In this document: piece after piece, positions 8,591 through 15,712 of the stretch | How positions within the stretch are numbered: the stretch's first letter is position 1 | Layout: each line of letters opens with the position of its first letter | Assembly (NCBI GenBank): GCA_964648365.1 | Contig: CAZYLK010000045.1 | Span: forward strand, 1 to 36,905 | Direction of reading: 5' to 3' | Length of the DNA stretch: 36,905 nucleotides | Source: SURF-32 sp964648365 | GTDB lineage: Bacteria; Planctomycetota; Phycisphaerae; UBA1845 | Program-made: the position numbers and the translations under genes | The notes under the pieces: model-generated | What the model was told of the DNA's origin: nothing | Seen by the model: the letters and a program-made list of their open reading frames with translations, nothing else | Databases searched by the model: none

Positions 8591-9133
8591 ATGAGAGACT
8601 CAGCCGCGATGAACGCGACAATCGCTGAACCATCGCCTCCCGAACGCCCTGCGTCGTCGCCCGCCACCGCGACCTGCCGCCATTGCGGCTATGCGCTGAC
8701 GGGCCTGCGCGAGCCGAGCTGTCCCGAGTGCGCCACGCCGTTCGACCCGGCGGACCCGTCGTCGTATTGCTTCGTCCGCCCGCCGGTGCCGTGGATCGAA
8801 CGCCGGTCACTCGTGCCGCTGATTGTGATGGGCGTTGTCGGAGCGGGGTGCGTCGTGTGCTACTGCTTCGCGACGCTTGACCTGTTTCGCGCGTGGGTCA
8901 TGGGTCCGCTGCTCGTCGTCGAAATGGTATGGCCGCCGGGGCTGCACAGCCCGCTTCGACTGGTGATCGGTGCGCTATCCGCGGCCGCCGGGATGTTGGC
9001 GCTCATAGTGACGCATCCAATCCGACCCAACCGGCGCACGCTGAGACGATCCGTGATCGGGCTGCTGCTGTGGTTCGGATCACTTCCGCTCATGGCGGCC
9101 GTGTTCATCATCAGACGGCACTGGCCGTGGTGA
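8591..9133 (+). CDS. Zinc-ribbon multi-helix membrane protein
   Basis: 180 residues, the fourth member of the zinc-ribbon set in this region. The ribbon is CRHCGYALTGLREPSCPECATPFDPADPSSY (about 29-60), followed by hydrophobic helices (LVPLIVMGVVGAGCVVCYCF, WVMGPLLVVEMVW, LVIGALSAAAGMLALIV, SVIGLLLWFGSLPLMAAVFII). An alternative ATG lies at 8609. It is separated from the other three by the minus-strand protease gene. The 9134-9379 stretch after it holds only a weak TATCAT at 9327-9332 as a possible -10 for the next gene. Confidence 0.7.
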   Translation: MRDSAAMNATIAEPSPPERPASSPATATCRHCGYALTGLREPSCPECATPFDPADPSSYCFVRPPVPWIERRSLVPLIVMGVVGAGCVVCYCFATLDLFRAWVMGPLLVVEMVWPPGLHSPLRLVIGALSAAAGMLALIVTHPIRPNRRTLRRSVIGLLLWFGSLPLMAAVFIIRRHWPW

Positions 9134-9379
9134 GCCTCGCCGAGCGGCCGAGGGCGCGCACAGAAACGGTCGTTCTACCAGGCCACGCTCGCCGAGCACC
9201 CGTCCGCTCCGCTTCCCTGTAACGCACGCCTGGACAAGCAACCCCGTCCGGCTCGGCCGGAGGGCGAATCCGGCCCGCGCCGACCAGGAGGCTGGCTCAG
9301 GGGCTGGCTCTGCTGAACGCTACGGGTATCATCAGGGTCGTGCGCAGGAGCCCAGGCCGTTTGCATGGAGGCACTTCCC

Positions 9380-11395
9380 GTGACAATTCGTCCACTCTTG
9401 ATCGTTCTGGCGTCCCTATTCGCCGCGGCCGTCAACGCCGAGATCATCCGCGTCCCTGAGGACTACCCTACCATCCAGGCCGGGATCGACGCGGCCGCTA
9501 ACGGCGACACGGTCATCGTCGGCGATGGCCGATACAGCGGCCAGGGCAACACCGACATTGACTTCCGCGGAAAGCCCATCACCGTGCGATCAACGAACGG
9601 CCCCGACGCCTGTGTCGTGGATCCCGAAGGGCTTGGTCGCGGATTCAACTTTCAAAGCGGCGAAACTGCGGCATCGATCCTGGACGGGTTCACCATCACC
9701 GACGGCGATGCGGAAGAGGGCGCCGGCATCCGATGTGTCGGCAGCGCTCCGGTCATACGCAATTGCAGGATCGACGGCAATCGGGCGGCTCGAGGCGCGG
9801 GCGTCTACTGCGGCGAGCGATGCGGGATAACCCTCGAGGCCTGCACGGTGTCGGAAAACGTGTCCATCTATTGGGGGAATGAGGGTGGCGGCATCCTGTG
9901 CGAGCGCGCCGATTCCCTCATCATGGACGCGTGTGTCCTCCGCGACAATTACGCCAGTTACGGCGCCGCAATTGCATTCATCGCCTCCGATGGAAAGCTG
10001 ACCCGATGCAGCTTTGAAGAGAACACGGCGCGAGAAATGGGCGCGGGCGTCTACTGCCTGGCCAGCAACCCGGCCATCGAGGACTGCGATTTTGTGGAAA
10101 ACACGGCATCCGTGGGCGGCGCGATCGCCAATGAGTTCTCCAGTCCCAATATTGTCAATTGCAGGTTCTCCAACAACGTCGCCGACGGAAGTGGAGCCTC
10201 CCAACCCCTGCCGGGGGGCGGTGCGATCTGGAACATGGAAGAGAGCGACGCGATCGTTACGGACTGCACGTTCACCGGCAATCACGCAGTGGACCGCGCG
10301 TGTTGCGGCGGCGCGATGAATAACCTCAGCGGAGTCATCCGGGTGACCCGCTCCGTCTTCGAGCAAAACACGACGGAGCAGGGTGGAGGCGCGGTATTCA
10401 ATAACGCCGGCAGTGAAACCATCTTCACCGACTGTCTGTTTGCACGGAATCGTGCGGTAAACGGTTTCGGCGAAGGACACGGGGGAGCGATTGCCAACAA
10501 CCCCGGAACGCCGACCGTGGATGGCTGCGTATTCATGGACAACGAGGCGGACGGATCCGGCGGCGCGATCTCCGACACAGCATCCGATTCACTCGTCCGA
10601 AATTCGCTCTTTGTCGGCAATAAGGCCGACCGAGGCGGCGCCGTGTCGCACAGCGGCACGCGCCAGAAGCTGATGAGTTGTACGTTTGTCGGCAATCAGG
10701 CATCGGGACGCAACTATGACGCCGGCGGCGCCCTTGTCATTCGTTCTCATTGCTCGACCCGCGTGGACGACTCGGTGTTCTGGGCAAACACTGCTTCCCG
10801 TGGGTCTGCGATCGCCGTGCTCGCGGGGCAATACGATGCGTCACTTACGGTTTCTCATTCTGACGTTCAGGGCGGCCAGGAGTCTGTGTACGTCGATGGC
10901 GAGGGCGAGCTATTCTGGGAGGCGGGAAACATCAGCGTCGATCCGCGGTTCGTCGAAGGTCCACTCGGCGGTTACTACCTCAGTCAGGTTGCGTCCGGCC
11001 AGAACGTTGACAGCCCCTGCCTGGATGCGGGTTCGGGGACGGCCAGGGACATGGGGCTGGATCACCTCTCGACGCGAACCGATCAGGAGCGGGACGCTGG
11101 GAAAGTGGACATGGGTTATCACTACCCTGCCGTTGTTGTCTGTAACCAGGTCAGTCGCCTCAGCGCAACCTGCAAGCCCCGGCGTGACGGGTTCCGGCTT
11201 GCCGCCGTCGTGCGATCGACGCTTGCGAGCGAAATCCTCGTGTCGTTCGTCCTGGAGGACGGCGATCGGCGCTCAGCCTTCACGAATGGCCGAGGCAAGG
11301 CGAAGGTCAGGTGGGAAAACGTCAAGGCCGGCAGCCACGAAGTGTGCATGGATGCCTGCCCGCAACTTTGCGGTGAGGTCCGTTGCGGGAAGTAG
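9380..11395 (+). CDS. Secreted right-handed beta-helix protein (Pmp/pectate-lyase-like repeats)
   Basis: 671 residues. After a signal peptide (about 1-20, ending VNA), IIRVPEDYPTIQAGIDAAANGDTV is the usual opening of secreted parallel beta-helix proteins. The body (about 50-530) consists of ~20-25-residue rungs with repeated GGAI and CxFxxN motifs, as in chlamydial Pmp-like and pectate-lyase-fold proteins. A DAGSGTARDMGLDHL...VDMGYHY segment closes the helix. The last ~90 residues form a Cys-rich, Ig-like tail. No catalytic residues can be assigned, so it may be a surface adhesin or a polysaccharide-binding or -cleaving protein. GTG at 9380 is chosen over ATG at 9365 because GGAGG (9367-9371) lies eight bases before it. 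Confidence 0.8.
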   Translation: MTIRPLLIVLASLFAAAVNAEIIRVPEDYPTIQAGIDAAANGDTVIVGDGRYSGQGNTDIDFRGKPITVRSTNGPDACVVDPEGLGRGFNFQSGETAASILDGFTITDGDAEEGAGIRCVGSAPVIRNCRIDGNRAARGAGVYCGERCGITLEACTVSENVSIYWGNEGGGILCERADSLIMDACVLRDNYASYGAAIAFIASDGKLTRCSFEENTAREMGAGVYCLASNPAIEDCDFVENTASVGGAIANEFSSPNIVNCRFSNNVADGSGASQPLPGGGAIWNMEESDAIVTDCTFTGNHAVDRACCGGAMNNLSGVIRVTRSVFEQNTTEQGGGAVFNNAGSETIFTDCLFARNRAVNGFGEGHGGAIANNPGTPTVDGCVFMDNEADGSGGAISDTASDSLVRNSLFVGNKADRGGAVSHSGTRQKLMSCTFVGNQASGRNYDAGGALVIRSHCSTRVDDSVFWANTASRGSAIAVLAGQYDASLTVSHSDVQGGQESVYVDGEGELFWEAGNISVDPRFVEGPLGGYYLSQVASGQNVDSPCLDAGSGTARDMGLDHLSTRTDQERDAGKVDMGYHYPAVVVCNQVSRLSATCKPRRDGFRLAAVVRSTLASEILVSFVLEDGDRRSAFTNGRGKAKVRWENVKAGSHEVCMDACPQLCGEVRCGK

Positions 11396-11455
11396 CTCCG
11401 GACGGCGTCGCGGCGAAAGCTCCTGCCGGTTTGCGTGCATCGGTCTTTCCCGGCA

Positions 11456-12985
11456 CTACTCGACCGGCGCCGCTTGCACATCCTCATACCGCCCAAGAAT
11501 CCCTCGCACCGCCTCCACCATCCCCCCCACCGGCACGGCCATCTGCGCCGGCTGCTGTTCCAGCCATTGCTTTCGATCTTCGCCGATCTCCTTGGAAAGT
11601 TCGTCACCCATGCGCAGATCCTTGATCGACACTTCGCCCCGCGCGGCTTCGTCGCTGCCCATGACGATGACGGCGATCTTGCCGGTGTCGGAGGCATATT
11701 TGAACTGCTTGCCGATGTTCTGCGTGCCGACGTACAGCTCGGTGTTGATGGGCGGATCGGCGCTGCGCAGGGCGGCCGCGAGCTTCTGATACTCGCCGGC
11801 CATCGTCTTATCGAGCCGGGTCACCATAACCTGCGCAACCGACGGCCGGCTGCTCACCGTTCTCAGGTGAAGCAGTGCCGCCAGCAGGCGGTCCACGCCG
11901 ATAGAGCCGCCGGTGGCGGGGATTTCCCGGCCGAGAAACCGCTTCACCAGCCCGTCGTATCGCCCCCCCCCGAAAACGCTGCCGAACTGACGCGGCGAGC
12001 CGTCGTCGTCGGTGATCTCGAACGTCAGCACGCCCTCGAACACGGGGCCGGTGTAATACTCCAGTCCGCGGACGACGGTCGGGTCGAACACGACGCGCGA
12101 TTCGTCAGAGCCGCCGGCCGCAAGAAATGCGTCGATCTGCCTCAGTTCGTCGAGGCCCTGCCCGCCGACTTCGCTTCCCTCGACCTGTGCCGACAGCGAT
12201 TCCAGCACGGCCGCACGGGTCGACGCGCCGCTGCGAAGGTACGCCATGACGCGCTCGATGTGCTCCTTTGGCAGGCCCAGGCCCCGCACGAACGCGCCCG
12301 ACTCATCCTTGCGCCCTCCGGCCAGCAGGTCCGCCACGCCGTCCAAGCCCGCCTTGTCCAGCTTGTCGATCGTTCGCAGGATGTTCAGTTGTACGCCGTA
12401 ATCGAGCGCCTCCCCCCCGCCGATGCGCTCCAGCACGCCGTTGAGCACCTTCCGGTTGTTCACGCGAATGACGTAATCGCCGCGCCGGATGCCCAGCGCT
12501 TCGAGCACGTCGGCCATGATCATGCACGCCTCGGCGTCGGCGATCATCGAGCCCGTGCCGACGCTGTCGAAGTCGAACTGGGTGAACTCGCGGAATCGCC
12601 CCGGCCCGGGCTTATCCATCCGCCAGACGGGTCCGACCTGGTAGCGGCGAAACGGCGTCGGAAGCTCGTTGATGTTGGCCGCGACGTAGCGCGACAGCGG
12701 GGCTGTCAAGTCATATCGCAGCGCCACCCACTCCTCATCCTCGTCCTTGAACGCGAAGATCCCCGCGTCCGGCTGATCCGCCTCCGGGAGAAACTTGCCC
12801 AGGCAGTCGACGTATTCCAGCGCCGGGGTCTCCAGCGGTGCGAAGCCGTACCGCTCGTATACGTCCCGGATCGTGCGGATCATCTGCTCGCGGGCGAGGA
12901 TCGGCCCTGCGGGAATGTCGCGAAAGCCCTTCAGACGACGAGGGGTCGTGCGGGGCGGTTTTCGGTTATTGGCCTGTTGTGACAA
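11456..12985 (-). CDS. hisS: Histidine--tRNA ligase
   Basis: Class II aminoacyl-tRNA synthetase that charges tRNA-His. Visible are the N-terminal LKGFRDIPAG, motif 2 (FRRYQVGPVWRMDKPGPGRFREFTQFDFD region), the histidine-specific RGLEYYTGPVFE, motif 3 (GGSIGVDRLLAAL), and the C-terminal anticodon-binding domain (VMVTRLD...ELYVGTQNIGKQFKYAS...VIVMGSDE). From TTG at 12985 the protein has 509 residues, somewhat longer than E. coli HisRS. That start is favoured by a GAGG eight bases upstream (12994-12997); an ATG at 13096 would add 37 residues that do not look conserved. Runs of nine and seven G (coding strand) occur within the gene. It converges with the beta-helix gene. Confidence 0.95.
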   Translation of the reverse strand: MSQQANNRKPPRTTPRRLKGFRDIPAGPILAREQMIRTIRDVYERYGFAPLETPALEYVDCLGKFLPEADQPDAGIFAFKDEDEEWVALRYDLTAPLSRYVAANINELPTPFRRYQVGPVWRMDKPGPGRFREFTQFDFDSVGTGSMIADAEACMIMADVLEALGIRRGDYVIRVNNRKVLNGVLERIGGGEALDYGVQLNILRTIDKLDKAGLDGVADLLAGGRKDESGAFVRGLGLPKEHIERVMAYLRSGASTRAAVLESLSAQVEGSEVGGQGLDELRQIDAFLAAGGSDESRVVFDPTVVRGLEYYTGPVFEGVLTFEITDDDGSPRQFGSVFGGGRYDGLVKRFLGREIPATGGSIGVDRLLAALLHLRTVSSRPSVAQVMVTRLDKTMAGEYQKLAAALRSADPPINTELYVGTQNIGKQFKYASDTGKIAVIVMGSDEAARGEVSIKDLRMGDELSKEIGEDRKQWLEQQPAQMAVPVGGMVEAVRGILGRYEDVQAAPVE

Positions 12986-13250
12986 CGCTCTTGCCTCATT
13001 CAAAACGCAACCTGAGCCGCGCGCAGGGCATTGAGATTGCTGCTTTCGACGCGCGTCGGCTGCGGCGAGTGTACTGCGGTGCGTGCGGCTGAGCACGTCT
13101 TGGCTCGGTATTCCTGTGCATTAGTCGGCCCTCCCCGGAATGGTTGCCGCCGGTACGACAAGGACACCCGGCGGGCAATCTCTACAGGCGTAGAAGCACC
13201 GATGATGCCGCCGCGTCCTGCAAGTTTTCTCGAACGACAGTTTCGTACGC

Positions 13251-13280
13251 TTGCCATTTCCAACCGTCCGGAACTACAAT
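13251..13280 (+). promoter_or_regulatory. Sigma70-type promoter for the candidate RNA
   Basis: TTGCCA (13251-13256), an 18-base spacer and TACAAT (13275-13280); each hexamer matches consensus at five of six positions. No protein gene follows on this strand. Downstream are only a series of hairpins and a terminator, so the promoter probably drives the RNA at ~13287-13526. Confidence 0.55.
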
Positions 13281-13286
13281 GGTCGT

Positions 13287-13526
13287 CGCTGGGGATACGT
13301 GGGGTGTCCGCCAAAAAGCAAGGCAACGACGTGACCATCACCCGGGGGTCTCGGGATTCTGGTGCGTTACTGTTGAACGTCGCATCTCGTCAGATGCGGC
13401 GAAGGGTTGCCGATTTCCAGACTGTCAATCACGGCTTGCCGTGCCGCGAGTCACGAGTCCCGACGCACTGTCGGGATACCTCCCACAGCCGCCGGGTTCC
13501 CCAAAAACGCCCGGCGGCTGTCTTTC
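13287..13526 (+). ncRNA. Candidate stand-alone structured RNA of unknown family (~240 nt)
   Basis: Lies in the 580-base gap between hisS and the epimerase gene, on the opposite strand to both. It begins about seven bases after a promoter and ends in a strong hairpin terminator. Perfect or near-perfect hairpins occur in series: 13379-13400 (9-bp stem, loop CGTC), 13430-13443 (CACGG/CCGTG closing a CTTG tetraloop), 13458-13476 (TCCCGAC/GTCGGGA) and the terminator stem. The 5' end GCTGGGGA can pair with TCCCACAGC just before the terminator, which would close the molecule but competes with the base of the terminator stem. Checked by eye, it lacks the conserved cores of tmRNA, RNase P RNA, SRP RNA and common riboswitches. 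No ORF in it looks coding. The remainder of 12986-13565 holds nothing recognisable. Confidence 0.45.
13485..13526 (+). terminator. Intrinsic terminator with 12-bp perfect stem
   Basis: ACAGCCGCCGGG (13485-13496) pairs perfectly with CCCGGCGGCTGT (13510-13521) across a 13-base loop, followed by CTTTC. It is followed by a T-rich stretch only on the plus strand, so it serves a plus-strand transcript, the candidate RNA. Confidence 0.65.
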
Positions 13527-13565
13527 GTGCGCCGCCGGCCGTGGTACTGCAAACAACCGCCACCC

Positions 13566-14465
13566 TCATGCGCTGCGCTCCGCGAGGGTCCGCACGGTGG
13601 ATTCCAGCAGCGCTCGTCCGCCGAACTCCATGCCAAGTGCGCGAATCTTTTCCGTATCGATCTGATGTTTCGGGCCGCGGTTGAGTTTTCGGATCTGGCT
13701 GGTGCTGCCCGTGATCTGCCGGGCGATGGCGGCGACGTCCTGATCGGCCACGTAGGCGTCGTAGCAGTTGTACGCCTGCCCGCGAACGCCCTCGGCGGTC
13801 AGCAGGATGCCGACGGCCCTGGCGACGTCCGACGCATGGACTTCCTTACCGCCCTTGTCGGTGGCGATGGGATCGCCGCGTTTCACCGCCTGGACCAGCG
13901 AGTACCATTTGCTGCGTTCGATCGGCCGGGCGGCCCCGTAAATGCCGGTGGGTCGCAGCGCGCAGATGTCGTAGCCGTCTCCAAGGCCGAAGCTGTAGAC
14001 GAACTCCTCGATGGCGGCCTTGTGGGCGCCGTAGTGCGAGCGGGGCCACATCGGATGGGCCTCATCGAGTTTGCGGTCGTCGAGGATTTCCTCGTGAACG
14101 GCGCAGGTCGAAATGAAGACGAACCGCCCCACCCCGGCCGTGCGGGCGGACTCGATGAGTTGGATCGTTCCCGCGACGTTGAGATCGACGAAGGTCCGCA
14201 GATTCCCCTCCGCCCCGCGAAAGCCTGCCCCGGGGCGATACAGCGCCGCGTGAACCACCGCGTCCATGCCGCGCGTCAAACGATCGCAGGCGTCGCCATC
14301 GCCCAATGCGCCGCCGAGCCACTCGATGGCGCTTTCATGCCCGTCGAAGCCGCCGCGATCGGACGCCTCGCGATACCAGCACCGGCACACGTGCCCGGCG
14401 CCGGCGAGATGCCGGACGATGTAGCGACCGAGAAAGCCGGTCGCGCCGGTGACGGCGATCTTCAT
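13566..14465 (-). CDS. NAD(P)-dependent epimerase/dehydratase (extended SDR)
   Basis: 299 residues. Extended short-chain dehydrogenase fold: N-terminal nucleotide-binding TGATGFLG (residues 7-14), VVHAALYRP (in place of the common NxAA), FISTCAVH, the catalytic YGAHK (Tyr-x3-Lys) with an upstream Ser/Thr (STC), and RPTGIYG. These enzymes oxidise, epimerise or dehydrate nucleotide sugars or reduce small carbonyl substrates. The C-terminal substrate region gives no clear identity. The start has a GAGAG-like site seven bases upstream. An array of NNCGAAT heptamers lies about 20 bases before the start codon. Confidence 0.85.
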   Translation of the reverse strand: MKIAVTGATGFLGRYIVRHLAGAGHVCRCWYREASDRGGFDGHESAIEWLGGALGDGDACDRLTRGMDAVVHAALYRPGAGFRGAEGNLRTFVDLNVAGTIQLIESARTAGVGRFVFISTCAVHEEILDDRKLDEAHPMWPRSHYGAHKAAIEEFVYSFGLGDGYDICALRPTGIYGAARPIERSKWYSLVQAVKRGDPIATDKGGKEVHASDVARAVGILLTAEGVRGQAYNCYDAYVADQDVAAIARQITGSTSQIRKLNRGPKHQIDTEKIRALGMEFGGRALLESTVRTLAERSA

Positions 14466-14486
14466 GGATACACTCTCAATGAAATA

Positions 14487-14586
14487 ACGAATTGCGAATA
14501 GCGAATAACGAATTAAGAACGAGCCGGAAGCCTATCCCAATTCGCTATTCGCTCCGCCCAGGCGGACCGACAGCATTCGCTATTCC
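14487..14586. repeat. Heptamer (NNCGAAT) repeat array with inverted arm
   Basis: Four perfect-period heptamers, AACGAAT TGCGAAT AGCGAAT AACGAAT, occupy 14487-14514. The complementary ATTCGCT units occur at 14540-14553 and 14576-14586, so the block can fold back on itself. The right arm runs into the 3' end of the lipoprotein gene, whose TAG stop comes from a repeat unit. GTCGAAT versions of the heptamer occur at 23836 and 25227. Confidence 0.75.
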
Positions 14587-15561
14587 TTCCGGGACGCTCA
14601 GGCGAATTCGGCGCTGCTCGGGCTTGCCCTTGAGCGGGGTGACGGTCAGCGTGACAACGTAGACGCCCGGCTCCGGGTAGTGGTGGATCGGCTCGGCGAT
14701 GGGAAGCGTCTCGCCGTCGCCGAAGTCCCACAGGTATTCCCTGGGCAAGAAGGATGAGCGGAGCTTGAAGTGGACCGTCAGATCGTCGGCCGGATCCTCC
14801 CGCCAGACGCTGACGTGCAGCCACGGCTCGGCCTCGACCACGTGCTCGAAGTACTCGACGATGCGCCGCTCGATGTCGCCGCCGGCGCGGGCGCCGTGGT
14901 CCTCGGTCACGCGACCCATGTAGCTGCTCAGCCATGCCGCGCACGCGTGACCGGTCTTTTCCCAGATCGCGTCCGTCATCGGATAGTTGACCAGCACGGA
15001 CTGGTAGGGGTCGAGCTGCTGCGTCGCGTCGGAAAAGTAGTCGGCGTTAAACTCCGGCGCGGCTACCGCGACTGCGCGGAAGACGGCTGGATTGCAGATG
15101 CCGGTGTACAGCGCCGGCAGGGCGCCGCCGGCCCGGCCGGTGATGAACACGCGGTCGTCCGAAACGCTGCTCGATCCGCGGACGTGCCGGACGACGGCCA
15201 GGATGTGGTCGGCGTCGCGGGACTGCCGGGCCAGTTGCCTGGCCGCGTCACCGCGCCCGCTGGCGGATTCGACGGCGGGCGCGGCCACCAGAAAGCCACG
15301 CTCCTCCGCCAGGGTCGCCCAGCGGCGGATGCGCGTCTGCGGAGAGTCCAGCCCGCCGGAATGGCAGACGACCACCAGCGGCCACTGATAGTCGGCGCGG
15401 TAGTCCGACGGCTCGTAGAGAACGTAGCGGGTTCCATGCTCCGGTTCGACGCGCTGCACCGTCTGACCGGGTCCGGCCTCGGCCAGCGGACGCTGGCAGC
15501 CCGTGATGAGCAGGCCGCCGACGCCGAGAACAAGCAGTGTCATTGTGCTGCGGAGGGTCAT
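14545..15561 (-). CDS. PKD-domain lipoprotein with alpha/beta-hydrolase fold lacking the nucleophile Ser
   Basis: 338 residues. The signal peptide has lipobox LLITGC (Cys22), so the mature protein is lipid-anchored. Residues ~40-250 resemble the PHB-depolymerase/feruloyl-esterase type of alpha/beta hydrolase (RYVLYEPSDY...PLVVVCHSGG, then DDRVFITGRAGGALPAL). The nucleophile-elbow GxSxG reads G-R-A-G-G: Ala144 (codon GCC) replaces the catalytic serine, so it is probably not an active esterase. Residues ~265-325 form a PKD domain (EYLWDFGDGE...HHYPEPGVYVVTLTV), a beta-sandwich often found in carbohydrate- or surface-binding proteins. AAGGA five bases before ATG at 15561 supports the start. It may have become a binding protein. 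The stop lies in a heptamer repeat. Confidence 0.75.
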   Translation of the reverse strand: MTLRSTMTLLVLGVGGLLITGCQRPLAEAGPGQTVQRVEPEHGTRYVLYEPSDYRADYQWPLVVVCHSGGLDSPQTRIRRWATLAEERGFLVAAPAVESASGRGDAARQLARQSRDADHILAVVRHVRGSSSVSDDRVFITGRAGGALPALYTGICNPAVFRAVAVAAPEFNADYFSDATQQLDPYQSVLVNYPMTDAIWEKTGHACAAWLSSYMGRVTEDHGARAGGDIERRIVEYFEHVVEAEPWLHVSVWREDPADDLTVHFKLRSSFLPREYLWDFGDGETLPIAEPIHHYPEPGVYVVTLTVTPLKGKPEQRRIRLSVPEGIANAVGPPGRSE

Positions 15562-15712
15562 GACAGTCCTTCAGGAGTAGATTCTCGTGCGCGTGACGTT
15601 CCAAACTCGCCATCCAGCGCTTCCGACGGCGACGACGCTGGCGTGAAGCATACCGCAGGCGCTCGCCGAACGCACCGGTGGAGCAAACGCTCGCGGCACG
15701 ATGAACGCCAGG

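Noticed and set aside
8481..8810. N-terminal extension of the aspartic protease frame
   Set aside because: The upstream 110 codons are Arg/Ser/Gly-rich and unlike the family, whose N-terminus MGITQVTV matches the ATG at 8480. They also overlap the plus-strand zinc-ribbon gene.
11435..12982. 515-codon open frame on the plus strand
   Set aside because: It is antisense to hisS and has shadow composition (His/Arg/Ala-rich).
12986..13565. tmRNA, RNase P RNA, SRP RNA or a T-box leader for hisS
   Set aside because: None of the conserved cores of these RNAs is visible. The terminator and promoter point along the plus strand, away from hisS.
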